Below the pieces are notes generated by a model. That model was not told where the DNA came from and ran no database searches. It saw nothing but the letters and a program-made list of their open reading frames with translations. From Sepioteuthis lessoniana (Eukaryota > Mollusca > Cephalopoda > Myopsida > Loliginidae): a stretch of 64,000 bases of DNA. The stretch spans positions 54,529,590-54,593,589 of the forward strand of contig OY757921.1 in the NCBI GenBank assembly GCA_963585895.1. Direction: 5' to 3'. Of this stretch, positions 13,228 through 25,879 are shown piece after piece; position 1 is the stretch's first letter; each line of letters starts with the position of its first letter. The position numbers and the translations under genes are program-made.

Positions 13228-13455
13228 TGGTTTCTTTGTTTAATGGCAAATAAACCTTCGTGTGCTATTCAATATCAAAGCCATCCTAGTGCACTAGTGG
13301 TACTATTTAACCTATTGCTGGATGAATAAGAACATTCATTCTTCTCAGAATGGTATTAGTCTGAAAGTGAACGTAACTGTGCGACGGGGGATCGAACTTG
13401 ATTACTATTATGTCGCAATACAGCACGTTAGCCACAATGGCACGGAAACTTTACC
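13228..13455 (-). mobile_element. tRNA-derived SINE, type A
   Basis: Inverted copy. On the minus strand it has GTGCCATTGTGGCTAACGTGC, B box AAGTTCGATCCCC, GTTACGTTCACTTTCAGAC, AGGTTAAATAGTACCACTAG and the tail AAGGTTTATTTGCCATTAAAC. Confidence 0.7.
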
Positions 13456-14722
13456 ATTAAAGATTTCTATAAGAGGTTTGGACAACACTACCAAATATTG
13501 GACTTTAAATCTTTGTTATTTCCATTTTCTACACCGACTGCATCCACTCTAAGACTGCCCTCCCCCGCATGTTCTTTATTTGTAATATCTTCTCGCGTGG
13601 GAAACATCTGGCTGAAAGAAAGCTAGTTTTATAATAACACACTGTTAGAAATTTAGGAAAACCATTTTTTTTTAATGATGTTCTCCATCATCAGTTGTGA
13701 TAGACTAAACTACAGGATACACATTCTTCAACTGCAAGCGAGACTGATACGTATAAACCGCATTCTAGCGGAAAGGAAAAACCGAATGACTTTTTATAAT
13801 GATTCCAGAGCTTGCACTTATTTTTTTAAAAAAAGATATAAACATAAATATGAGGTATAAATGAGATATAAATATGATCGAGGGAATAATTCACTTAAGA
13901 CCACAAATAATTTCACCAATAATTATATATTCAACTCGACTCAGTGATTATTTTACAGTATCAAATAAATTTTTACGAATCAATAAATATTAAAAAAATA
14001 AATATCTAGAATAAACATCTGAAAAAGGAATAGATGCATCTATTATGATTTTAAATATTTTCGAGCCGAATAAAATTGCTGCCATGATTTAGCAGTTCCT
14101 GACAGAGAAAATTACCGACACAAAACAGAAAGAGAGATGAGTATTACAACTTGAATTGATCTTCTTCTTAGTATTCGAACATATCTTATGAATGAAGAAT
14201 TCCCTTGTCAAACCAGTCCAAGTATCTCGACTCTAAATTGTTAAGATATATTATCAATTATGCTTTAAATATGATTAAACTATACATATATACTTTACAA
14301 TCATTATTTTACTCTTTACAAGCTTTTCACGTCAGAAGTAACAGGCGGACATTACTCAAGTTCTAATAACATCATATCTCCACAGCTCTCTGCTAAGTAT
14401 TCTTTTTTTATCTCAAAAGTGCTGTGATGAAGATGGTCTCAATTCTTCCAAGGATTTAAGTCCTCAAAGTCTCTTTTCCAGATTGTTCTTGGTTGTTCGG
14501 AGAGTTACAGGTATGAATAGTATAATTTTCTGCGTTCCAGAAAGGTCCAGTTTGCCAAGTTTTTCTCCCCTTTTTACTTTAACTTTGTGATCTGCAGTAA
14601 GTGCAAAATCTACGAAATGACAAATTTTATTTTATATGGTCTTCTGACCTTATTAATAATGAATAATGTTGAAAACTTAAGCAATTACCCACTTTACACG
14701 CCCACACTCGTAGGTACTCCTC

Positions 14723-14723
<1 letters not shown>

Positions 14724-14812
<89 letters not shown>
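14724..14812 (+). repeat. (CA)n(TA)n compound microsatellite
   Basis: About 24 CA units followed by about 20 TA units. Open frames crossing it are repeat artefacts. Confidence 0.95.
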
Positions 14813-14816
<4 letters not shown>

Positions 14817-15447
14817 CACATATACACACATGTACACACATGATATGTTCTGCAGAGGGTGAATTTTTTCAGTATAGAGTAATAGAGTTTGTGGAAGGAG
14901 TTTGTTTGCCAAATAAATTGTTCTATGGTGAACTGAGTTCCTGAAAAATGAATCAATTAAAACCTAAGCTCAGTAACAATTATAGTTTGAAATTATATAT
15001 GGGCATTGCGACACTGATTTGGAAGACTGAGAGGTTGTCACTAGAAATAAAACAAGTCTGAGCTTGAGCATTAACTTTGGAAGCCAAACCTTCAAAGATG
15101 AACGAACTCACTGTATCTCTTTCACATCTTCCCATTACAAATGTGATAATGGATTTGCCGGAGTGCGCTTATCAGCTATTTGCTAACGATTTATACGAAA
15201 ATATAAATGTCACTTGTCTGTCTTGAACGTAACAAGCACAAGCTTCCTTTATCCATTAATCAAGAGCTAGATGACACCGGTTATGGGTGATTGTTCAAAC
15301 AGAGCTGGTCGGACTCAAAACCGAACTAGCAGCTTCTATATGTTTTTTTGTCTTTTTCATGTTTGTTCCATACATAAGAGAAGAGCACTAAATCTTAGAA
15401 ATAAAATGCATAGTCTGAAGATTTCGTAAAGCGTGAAACTGACAGTA

Positions 15448-15450
<3 letters not shown>

Positions 15451-15500
<50 letters not shown>
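15451..15500 (+). repeat. (CA)n microsatellite
   Basis: About 25 CA units. Further CA/GT tracts: 4890-4914, 42241-42307, 45900-46024, 59820-59944, 60210-60250 and 61895-61970. Confidence 0.95.
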
Positions 15501-15502
<2 letters not shown>

Positions 15503-15767
15503 GATGGTTAAAATTAGACAGTGAAAGTGTTTTAATCTATAAAATCTTTACTGTGCTCTATGCACGAAAATTCAGAGCAATGTCACAATTGTTTGTGGAT
15601 GCTGTAAACTCGAATTTTAGTAAGGACTGCCAGTCATGACTCAAAGTTTCCTATTGTTGATGTTATACATATTTGATCATTTGAATCTAACAGAAATTCG
15701 ACAAGTCGAACACTAACTCATCTGAGAATCGACAACGTGAAACTCAGTTGTGAATTTTTATCCCCTT

Positions 15768-16335
15768 TTTGTTTGTTTGTTTGGGTTTTATGGGATATTA
15801 ACCTTTGTAGGTTATTCAATGCCAAATCCATTTTTATACAAATAAACATTTCTATTCCAAATAATTTAGTTTAGCATAAATACACAGTTTAATTGTTAAA
15901 AACATTTCTATTTCAAGCTATTCAGTTTAGTAAAACAGTTCTATTTCAGTTTAGTATTAGTATAGTTTTTGTTTACAATTGAATATTTAAAAAGTTTCAA
16001 ACAATTCAGTTTAGCATACAAAAATAGTTCCATTTCAAACAATTCAGTTTAGCATAAGTACGCTGTTTAAATGTTAAAACTTCTATTTTAAACAATTCAT
16101 TTTAGCTTATACTCAGTTTGAATACAAAAATAGTCCCATATCAACCAACTCAGTTTAGCGCTATTTGGCACATAGATAGGACCATTTCAGGTGCTACAAC
16201 TCCGGATAAGGGTAGACCTGGGAGCGATGGCAATGAAGGGGTACTCTGCATTCTCCAAAGCTCCAGCTTTACTTGGATTTCACAATCAGATTGTTTTAGT
16301 GTCATATCCAGGATACTTGTAGGGGGGGGTACCTT
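15768..16335 (-). mobile_element. Minisatellite-bearing element, inverted copy
   Basis: On the minus strand: head CAAGTATCCTGGATATGACAC, ATTGCCATCGCTCCCAGG and GTTGTAGCACCTGAAATGG; about five units containing AAACTGAATTGTTTGAAATGG-like text; tail GGATTTGGCATTGAATAACC and GTTAATATCCCATAAAACCC ending in (CAAA)n. Confidence 0.75.
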
Positions 16336-16382
16336 TCTGCATAGAAGCAATCGACTGAGTAAGCTGTTTTATTGTTTGTTTA

Positions 16383-16918
<536 letters not shown>

Positions 16919-16974
<56 letters not shown>

Positions 16975-17023
16975 CTTTTCTTGGTCTTGGTTGAAGTACT
17001 GCATTAAATTGAGAAAACTTCGC

Positions 17024-17066
<43 letters not shown>
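16919..17066 (+). repeat. Two (TA)n tracts around a 50-bp insert
   Basis: (TA)n at 16919-16972 and 17025-17066, separated by unique sequence. Confidence 0.95.
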
Positions 17067-17067
<1 letters not shown>

Positions 17068-18445
17068 TAAGGGTTTTATGTAAACAGATTTACCCCTATA
17101 GACTGTGCTAATTCATTTTTATTATAATAAAATTTTTATCTGTCACGTGACTCAATGAGAATGAGATTATTTTGATAAGGAACTTCTAATAATTCCTTGT
17201 TCAAACTGAAAATTAAGTATAAGATAATGCACAAAAATGCGTTTTGAAATTGATAAATATGTTGATCATCAACCGCCTCTCAAAAAAGTAATCGACAATT
17301 AATACCTATTATGGAATGGCGCATCTGTGTGTGTATTTGATCAAAATGTAATTAGTAAAGTAAACGAAAAGCATTTTTAACATGTCAACGGAAATACTTG
17401 TAGCATATAAAATTGGTTGTAAATTATTTTCAATTCTTGTTTAACGCCTCGATTACCTAATTTTGAGGGAATCAGTGTATTTTGAGATTCTTAAACGTAA
17501 ATAATATATGGATGTAGAAATACAGTTGTTAGCGTTTCTGATAACTAAATGTTCATTTCACATGAAGTATTCCTTAAGTATTGATTGGTGCAAATTTAGT
17601 TAGATATTACAGTTATTTAAAAGTATAAAAATTGAATAAAATCATTTCATTTTTTATGCTTTTCAAATTCCTGCTTCTAATTGTGTCTATATTGATGCTA
17701 TAATCGAGAACAACGTTTTTCTTTTATTGTTCGAAGCAATCTGAAAAATCATCAGTATTGTATGTACTAACCCAATCCCTCTACTAAGGGCGGTATGTAA
17801 CATAACATCAATTTATAAGCGGAGCATGGTTTGAATACAGAGCTTTTCTTCTTCAAGACCGCTGGCCATACCAAGGTTAAAGAGTCCAGTCTACTCTGCT
17901 GTTTTACCCCTAACTGGGAGGAGAAGAGTTGGATTCATACCTTTCATAAGGACATAAGTGCAAAGTGAAACCCAAACAGCCCTGTTTAGGTTTTAACCTG
18001 AGTCGCCAAGGTTCTTTCCTACGATGATAAACGTTACATCTCCTCTAAATTAATATCAAACAAAGCACTATTATTTTTATTTTTAATGGTAAAATCTATC
18101 GCAATTTTTTTTATTTTTCATAACGTGTTTATTTTCATACTTTATAAATATATGTTTTCTGTGAAAGAATGTGTTGGAGCGTATATTACACATGATGTAA
18201 ATTATATAAAGATTCTCAGAAACAATCACAAACGAGTTGATCGGCCCGTTTATATCAAATACCTACCGGAACAGCTTTGCATTTATCCTAAAATAACTCT
18301 GCAGTTTACTTGAGCATCATTAATTTTGCCGTTTCATTATCATACTTTTTTAAATATTATATTTAACAAACTGCGAAAAATAGATGTGCTCTGTTGAGTT
18401 TTTTTATGCTTTCCCAGGTCACAGCAGTATTTCTCCCACTCTCTC

Positions 18446-18487
<42 letters not shown>

Positions 18488-19530
18488 GTGTGCGCGTTTT
18501 CTTTCTCCCTCTCTCACTCTCTCTTTCTTTCTTTATTTCTTTCTCTATCTCTCTGTCTCTCTCTCTATATATATCTGTCTGTTTATATATGTCTATTTCT
18601 CTTTATTTACAAGGTTTTTCATAAATTTTGACGAACTTCTTTCTTCTTTAAAATTAATTATTCACCTTTTTAATCACTGGGAGGGCTAGTATCAAATGCA
18701 GCATGTAAAAAGAAGTGATGGGAAAATATATCCTGCATCTTTGCATGGCAGAACATCAGAAACATGACTCTACAAATTAGTATAACGGTAGAGTCGTTAA
18801 AGACAATTATAGAAAATATCATTACTGCAAAATTTTTACCATTCCGCACAAGGGGGAATCCTCGTGATATAATGGTTAAAGTGCTAGACTGAGAAATATT
18901 TTCTATTTATCATTATCTACCAAATAGAGGCAGTTTCGAAATCGAATATACTTTTCTTTTTAATGTAAATCCTTCTTTACAATTTGCATTAATTTCTGTC
19001 GATAAGATGCCTTAAATTGGTCATAAAAACTCAAAACTAGGCTACCTCACTATAAGCTTTTGCGTATTATTAGATACAAAAGAGCAAGAAATAGAATAAA
19101 AATAAAATCTCTTATTTGATATAAATGAAAGTAAATCTTCAAAATCAAGAATCTACGGATAACAAGAGTTTGTCCTGAAGAATTAATCTAAAGATATGAT
19201 ACATCTGATGTCCATCTTAATAAATGAGAAAAATTTCTTTGCATGTCTTCTACGAAAGTCCAAAAGATTTGATGTGGCATAATTTCGTTAGATATAAAGT
19301 CTTTTTGAAATCGTGGTAAAACTAATCCACGTGGAGAAAGAGAAGCAATAATTAACGGTAAATCATGTTACCACGACACATAATCTAAATTCTTAAACTT
19401 CAAAAGAAAAAATTCATGACTCATTCATCTTAATAAAATAATTATTCACATCTAATTGAATATTACAAGTTTATATGAAGTTCTTCAAGTTCTTCTGGTT
19501 ATACAGTTATTACGCAGCATTTATGCTTAT
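17067..19530. other. No gene seen, apart from SINE and CT tract
   Basis: Anonymous apart from the SINE at 17850. A tRNA-like A box (TATAATGGTTAAAGTGC, 18870) with a decayed B box near 18935 may be another old SINE head. Confidence 0.5.
17850..18037 (-). mobile_element. tRNA-derived SINE, type B
   Basis: Inverted, diverged copy. The minus strand has TGTAACGTTTATCATCGTAGG, GGCGACTCAGGTTAAAACC, ATGAAAGGTATGAATCC and a 3' part GACTGGACTCTTTAACCTTGG that is shared with 30605-30785 rather than with type A. Confidence 0.55.
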
Positions 19531-19595
19531 GATTCTTTAATTCAATTTTGTTTCCTTGATTGTTAATCAAGGAAACAAAATTGAATTAAAGAATC
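19531..19595. repeat. 31-bp perfect inverted repeat, 3-nt loop
   Basis: Left arm 19531-19561 (GATTCTTTAATTC...CCTTGATT) is the exact reverse complement of 19565-19595. The spacer is GTT. There is no surrounding coding sequence or element boundary. Confidence 0.95.
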
Positions 19596-19988
19596 TCTCT
19601 CATTGTTATTCATCTACATTTTAAAATGTCTTTATAAAATGTGAAATTTTTCACAGAAAAATATTAACTAAAAGAAATTAAGCAGAATAAAATGTTAAAG
19701 GGAATAAAATTGGATAAGAAGGAAATGACACTCAAGCCAAATTTAGTATTTAACTGTGTAATGCTCTTGGGGGCTTTAATGTGCAATATTAAACGGTAAA
19801 TTCAAACGGTAAGTTCAAACAGTAAGTTCCGGAGCTTTCTAGTTCGGATACTGATTCGAAAAGAAAACACAGACAATAAAGTTTTAAAAAGGAATTTTAT
19901 ACAATGAAACAAGATAGAAAGGGATAGAAAAGATAAAGTGTGACAAACATAAGTGTAATTTGCAGAAACTTATCCAAGAGTGTCCAGG

Positions 19989-20674
19989 TGTTATATTTTG
20001 ACCTTCGACCCGACCCAAAAATACTATTCCAAGGTAATACACCGGAAGGAAGTGACACATTCCAACGGCCAGTAATCGAAAGAGATCGCGTGGGCGGATT
20101 AAGGCTAATGATATGGGACAAGGTGAAGGTCCCATTGTGCCATTACAGTCATGCACCGGAAGAGAGTAACCTCTGAACTGCATGGCAGTTATTTCCGCTT
20201 GATGACGATTAAACATTCGATTTCAAAGATCCAGTAGGCGATCGTGTGGGCGTTGAGTTATTATTTAACTTAGTTGAGTTTGGGTCCCAGAGCAGTTGCC
20301 AGTAGACTTCCAGACAGTAGAGACCAGATGTGGTAAGGAAGGCCACACCCGACCGAGGGGGCCCTCGGAAAAGCCCCGATGGAGTGGACCCCAAGACCTC
20401 TGGTTGAGCATCTAAGAGAACAAGAAAGACACAACGTGACGGTCATACAGTGGGGTCAAAATATGAAGTTTATGTTCGGTCTCCAGCATCCTCTCACATG
20501 CAACCCTTCAACAACCCTTCCGAACCCTTGCAATAAAGTGAGAGGTGAATATTTTTCTAAAGAAGTCTTCATGCGTCCTTCATTCCTGCGTTATCCTTCA
20601 TGCGTCAATCTTTCTGCGTGCGTCCGTCTTTACTATTATTGAGTCGTTATGATACGGCAAATGACTATATAACA
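19989..20674 (+). mobile_element. Solo LTR (TGTTATAT...TATATAACA)
   Basis: 686-bp segment with terminal TGTTATAT / TATATAACA inverted ends. CAGG is found immediately on both sides (19985-19988 and 20675-20678), a 4-bp target duplication. AATAAA lies at 20532-20537. The first ~25 bases resemble the minus-strand start of the LTR-like copies ending at 23150 and 23632 (TGTTATATATTGACCC), so these are probably one family. No internal genes are seen. Confidence 0.7.
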
Positions 20675-20678
20675 CAGG

Positions 20679-22426
20679 AAACAATGTTCTTTGAATTTGA
20701 GTATTTTTCTTTTTCTTTCGGTTTTGTCGAAATGTTTCAGTTTTCATTTAATTCCGAGTCTTCCGTAAAGTTATCTTTTCAGCAAAATTCATGGGTTGAA
20801 TTTTCTTTCAGTTGTTTATCTTGGTAGAATTTCAGTAGTCGACTTTCATTTAATTTTAATTTTATTTCTTGGGAAGCTTCTTGACTGTTTTAAAAACTTA
20901 TCGGCTGTTCAAGAAGCAAGTGAGGAAACCCTTCTGTTGGCTTTTTTTTTTTTCGCGCCTTTATAGTTTGGTCCCCGAATTCGTACTAAGGGTCCCAAAA
21001 GTAGTTCGCGACAAATAGTGGGAGGTAGCTTTTTGGTACCCTATTGTCTGGGCTTACTTCTACCTTTACCACTCTGGCCAAATCAAGTGCTGCCCGTAGT
21101 CGGTCAGATTTTTTTAGAAATAAATTTTTATATAACTTCCCAAGATAATATCAAAATATATATAATATAATCAACCATGTGATTCACTCCGAAGATTCTC
21201 TTGAGCATCAAACTATTACTAAGAAGACCTACACAATCTCTATGATGTTGTCGGTTATAAACGACCAAACAACGATCAATGGCTGATTAACTATGGCAGA
21301 GCACCTGCACACTATGCTCAACTTATACGTCTCATTCATTGCTAATTTCTGTCATGTCAAATGCAGCTTCTATAGCTGCTGCTGCTGCTGCTCCTGCTAA
21401 AAATGATGATGATTGATGGCTTAGTGTTTGAGAGAAAACACAAATACCCAGCTTGCATCAAATATAGAACCTTTCGTTGTCTGTTTCTTTATATCTTACT
21501 CTGTGTAAGGCTGTGAAAATATAGGTAAACGATCGACCTTCACAAGCTGTTGGAGCGGAGACACGCAAGTATTTTACGTTAGTCTTTCTTAGTGGCAAGG
21601 GAAAGACAACTTATCTTGTTTTTTGATAACTTCTTTCTGTCTCAGTCCTCGTTACTGCTTCGCTTGCTCAACTGTGTCTGCCCCTAAATATCTGACATAG
21701 AAAATTGGGTTTCTTTTACAGGGGGAGGGGATGAAAACGGAAACCTGTTTTCCTTCTGTCGATGAGATTACGCGTGGTCTGAGGTCGTCGTGACTGCTTG
21801 AATGACTGATAAAGTCTTGATAATTTTACCAACCCTATATTGATTACTGTATTTACGTTCGAGTGTCAAATATAGTGTACACGTTATCGCAGACTCTTGA
21901 TCATCTACACCATATTTATTCTGGTTTCTTTGAAAATAGATATCATTTCAAGCATGGAAGGAATGCAAGATTTAGATATTAATTTTTTTCTTTATCTGTA
22001 TGAAAAGAAGAGAAAAACTAATCAGGTTGTCAGATACTTTTGGATAGCTATTTTTGAAAGCGTCTCGTGGCTTCTCCTGTCATTTAATATTCCTGCTACC
22101 AAAATTAAATAACAATTTTCCGCGGAAATAACTCAATAAGAAATGTTTCTCAAGCTAAGCTAAATAGATATCTATGTGTGGTTTATTATTAACATCAGCA
22201 TTTGTACAAATGGAAGAATCAGACAAAACCTAATTACTATAATCTCATTTTTATCTCATTTTCATGATTTGTTCCATTATTATTATATTTATATAGGAAA
22301 CGCTAAAATCTTTTTTGTTTCACCACGCAAATGGTATATTTTAAAATAAATAAGGGAAGTGGTGATTTTTATTTATCTACCTATCAATTTATATATGTAT
22401 TCTTCGTTCAAGTAAGATTAGATGTG

Positions 22427-22485
<59 letters not shown>

Positions 22486-22754
22486 GTACAAATTTATGAT
22501 TACTATTAGTTTATGTAAGTTTTAAAATTAATACATTAATTGCTATATTCAAAAAATGTAACCAAGATAACTATATCAAATGAAAATTAACTATATCATA
22601 TGTAATTTAATTAGAAATTTGTTGCAAATGACTGAGCTTTATGTATTCATTTATTTGTTCATCTATTTATATTTTGATATTATGTAAAAAGAGGTACCAA
22701 GACTATGTAAATGGTTATATGCTTTTTCTTTTATTCTTTTAAATTTGCACATAA
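20679..22754. other. No gene seen
   Basis: AT-rich. A GC-richer patch at 20945-21110 (TTTGGTCCCCGAATTCG and following) could be retroelement leader sequence but has no confirmable boundary. Confidence 0.5.
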
Positions 22755-23150
22755 TGTTGTATAGCTACATATATATACAAATATATGCGGAACATAATCA
22801 AACATAATGACGAACTTCAATGAACGAACGAACACACATCTTCATAAAAATATAATCTCTCACCTTTATTCTCGAAAGGGTTGATGTTGGTTGTGTGTGA
22901 GAGGTGAGTTGGGGACGGGGACAGACTGCTACATATTGACCCAAAGTTCTTCTGACCATAGCAGCACTTCTTTCGCATCCTGGTTGGGCTGCTCAACCGT
23001 GGGTCACTGAGGTCCCAAGCCCTCTGTCTGGAGCTGGTTCTCATTCCGCTGGCGTCCTATCACCAACTGACTCCAACTCCAACTGGAACTGACCCAAGCC
23101 ATCTCTGGCACCTTTTGATTGACGATTCGGTAGAGGGTCAATATATAACA
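22755..23150 (-). mobile_element. LTR-like element, copy 1
   Basis: On the minus strand it starts TGTTATATATTGACCC at 23150, has AATAAA near 22870 and could end ...TATACAACA at 22755. The flanks (CATAA and ATCAT) do not form a convincing duplication, so the left boundary is uncertain. About 165 bp (22990-23150) are closely repeated at 23410-23632. Confidence 0.55.
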
Positions 23151-23289
23151 ATCATCCCATACTTATTTTTCAAAATTCCACATGTAGAATTTTTCTTCAC
23201 GTCCGTCTTCATCCCCCTCACACGCACATTTCACCAATAATGCCCAAGGACAACAACAGCAAAATTACAAAAAGAAATCACTTGAACCA

Positions 23290-23632
23290 CAGCAAAAAAA
23301 AAAAAAAAATCTTTATTAGAGGGTGACCTTCTCACTATGTAACACTTGCCCGGGCAAATTGTTATCTAAATTTGTTTTATACTATTATTTGCGCGGTTGG
23401 CTATCTTGACATGCTCAACCGTGGGTCACTGAGGGCCCAAGCCCTCTGTCTGGAGCTGGTCTCACCCCGCTGGCATCCTATCTCCAACTGACTCCAACTC
23501 CAACTGGAACTGACCCAAGCCGCCTGTGGCACCTGGTTATATAATTGTCTCGCGTTCACCTGCTTCCGCTGTTACTCCGCTTATTTACACTGGTGCATCT
23601 CTTGATGCTCGGTCGAGGGTCAATATATAACA
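23290..23632 (-). mobile_element. LTR-like element, copy 2
   Basis: Second copy in the same orientation. It shares GTGGGTCACTGAGG, CCAAGCCCTCTGTCTGG and the terminal GGGTCAATATATAACA with copy 1, with an extra ~70 bp near 23525-23600. A possible AATAAA on the minus strand lies near 23310, beside a poly(A/T) run. The lower boundary is not resolved. The two copies are tandem with too little between them for retroviral-type genes. Confidence 0.5.
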
Positions 23633-24139
23633 ATTATTTTTTCGTAAGTTACAGTACATGTCTATACAGTACATTGAAATATGAAATTAAATTATTCTAA
23701 ATTTATTCATTTTTTTTATTGATGTACTTTATTTTTTTATCTTAATTTATTATTATTCATTTTATTTTATTTTATTTAACTATTTTTTTAATAGATAAGC
23801 GATAACCGTATAAAAATTAATTTACCAATAATTTAAGTATATTTTCTTGTCAATAACTTTTTTAAAGTTACTTTACTTGAATTGTGGAAGAGGCTCTCGA
23901 ATTCTAAAAATAAGGGATGCTTCATTCATTTATGCATTTATTATTTATTTATTTTATCTTATTTTATTCTATTTTCAGTAAGATTATCAATGACTGTATT
24001 AATTCAACTAAATTTTTTTTGCCTACAATATTCAACTATGATTTTAACTATGATTAAGGGATATTTTTTTTAACTACAATAGAGTATATTTTCTTTTACT
24101 TATGATTGTTTGCCTTTTTTTTTTTTTCGTATCAACGCA

Positions 24140-24850
24140 TCAATAGTAAGAGTTGGGGGGGAAACCTTACGAGAGAAACGGACTCTCTTCTGACAGCAGC
24201 ACAAAACAACGCCAAGGTAAAAAAAAAAAAATAAACAATAAAAATAGCAAACGTTGGTTATGTGGTGAGAGAGACGAAATGATCAATCACATGATAAGCG
24301 AATGTGGTAAATTAGCGAAAAGAGAGTATAAAATGAGACACGACTGGGTGGGGAAAGTGATCCACCGGGAATTGTGCAAGAACTTTAAATTTGACAATAC
24401 GAACAAATGGTATATGCACAACCTAGAATCCGTCCCAGAAAATGAGACCTATCTTTGAGATTTTGAGATACAAACAAATCATCTAATCTCGGCTAGACGA
24501 CCAGACCTCAATAGTCCTCAAAACAGAGAACCTGCCGAATAGTGGACTTTGCCGTTCTGGCAGACGGAAAGAGAAAAGAGAGATAAATACTTAAACCTCG
24601 CAAGAGAACTGAAAAACTATGGAACATAAAAGTGACGGTGATATCAATTATAACTGGCGCGCCCGGTACAGTCACCAAAGGATTGGTACCGGGACTGGAG
24701 GACTTGGAAATAAGAGGATGAGTGCATTGATGAGATTAGCCAGTATACTAAGAGGAGTTCAAGAAACTTGTTGTCACTCAAACTCCAATAGAAAACCACC
24801 AGCTAATGGTGGTGTGTAAAACTCTGAAATGAGTAAAATAATAATAATGA
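24140..24850 (+). mobile_element. 3' fragment of the same LINE family
   Basis: 5'-truncated copy of the LINE at 30-33.7 kb. It carries the zinc-finger-like WLCGERDEMINHMISEC, then RHDWVGKVIHRELCKNFKF (24240-24390), then LISARRPD and a C-terminal stretch ending LVVCKTLK-like text near 24815. It ends in an AATAATAATGATAAT tail. A poly(A) interruption near 24220 and stops make it non-coding. Confidence 0.8.
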
Positions 24851-25049
24851 TAATTTGAATTTATGATACTAAATCTATTTATTTGTTTTTATTTATCTAT
24901 TTATTTTAGACAGATTATCAATGACGGAGAGTAAATTAATTTAACTATATTTTTAACAATAATTTATGTAAATTTTTCTTTCATCTGTCACTGATTCTAT
25001 ATGTATATATTATTTTTTCCAAGCTACTTTACTTGAACGTTTATTTCTG

Positions 25050-25107
25050 CGTTTTTTTTTTTTTTTTTTTTTTTTGTTGTATTTTTGTTTTGTTTTTTTT
25101 TTTTTTA
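25050..25107 (+). repeat. T-rich tract
   Basis: Nearly uninterrupted T with a TTGTTGTATTTTTG break. Possibly an old minus-strand poly(A) tail, but no element was identified beside it. Confidence 0.7.
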
Positions 25108-25454
25108 GTTTCTTACTTATGAAGGGTCTCTAATTCTAACGTTCAATTCTACGTTTTGTTTTTATTTTTGTTTTTGTTTTAGCAAATTAATCATAATAGA
25201 AATGGTGGTGGTAAAAGCAGTAATAATAAAAAATAAGATTTTCATAGAAAACTTTTACTGCGCCGAAATACTGGAAATATTACCAGTTAATAAGAATTTA
25301 AAAGATAAGTTTCTGCTATATTATCGAAGAAAGTTGTGTGCTTTTTTTAATTAAGAGAGGGGAAAGTGGTAAAAAAGAAATGGATATTTAGTAATTATGG
25401 GATTTTTTTAAACCCACACGTAAATCTTCAGAAGCCATGGGAAGCAGCATGGTT

Positions 25455-25706
25455 GGGGGTGTCACCGTGGGGTAATGGTTAAAGCGCTGGACTGCGGAAT
25501 CGTAGTACGCGAGTTCGACTTCTAGTTGTGCTATTACGTTCACTTTCAGATAAATACCCTCGAGAAAGGTATGAACCACCTTATATTCCCAGTTATAGGT
25601 TAAATAATGCCACTACTGTCCTTCCAAAAGGATGGATTTGGCATTAAATAGCCCGAGAACGTTGATATGTCATTAAATAACAAACAAACAAACAAACAAA
25701 CAAACG
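25455..25706 (+). mobile_element. tRNA-derived SINE, type A
   Basis: Full-looking copy: A box GGGTAATGGTTAAAGCGC, B box GAGTTCGACTTC, middle GAGAAAGGTATGAACCACC, tail GGATTTGGCATTAAATAGCC and GATATGTCATTAAAT, ending in a (CAAA)n run. The head would fold like a tRNA but lacks an intact 3' half, so it is not a tRNA gene. Confidence 0.8.
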
Positions 25707-25879
25707 TCGGTTCACCTGATGCTGGTCGGAAAAAATCCTACAGGTTAACGACTGGGATCAAATGGTTCAGTCAGGAAACTACAGCTACTCATTTATAAAG
25801 ATGGGGTGTATTGATGAGATAAAAGTGAAACCATCGAAATTTACCTTTACCATCACTGATTTATACAAACTGCATCGCC

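Larger units (their letters stand above)
13456..15767. other. No gene seen, apart from microsatellites
   Basis: AT-rich sequence around the (CA)n(TA)n and (CA)n tracts. No coding or RNA signal. Confidence 0.55.

Noticed and set aside
14587..14956. Open frames on both strands through the (CA)n(TA)n tract
   Set aside because: Translations are HTHTHT/IYIYIY runs forced by the microsatellite. The same applies at 4724, 8738, 11263, 16118, 42189, 45787, 46179, 49607 and 60099.
18384..18689. Serine/leucine-rich frame
   Set aside because: Produced by (CT)n. No start context, splice sites or domain.
25485..25540. Possible tRNA gene
   Set aside because: A and B boxes are present, but no intact acceptor stem or T-arm to 3' end. 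The sequence continues into a shared SINE body and tail.
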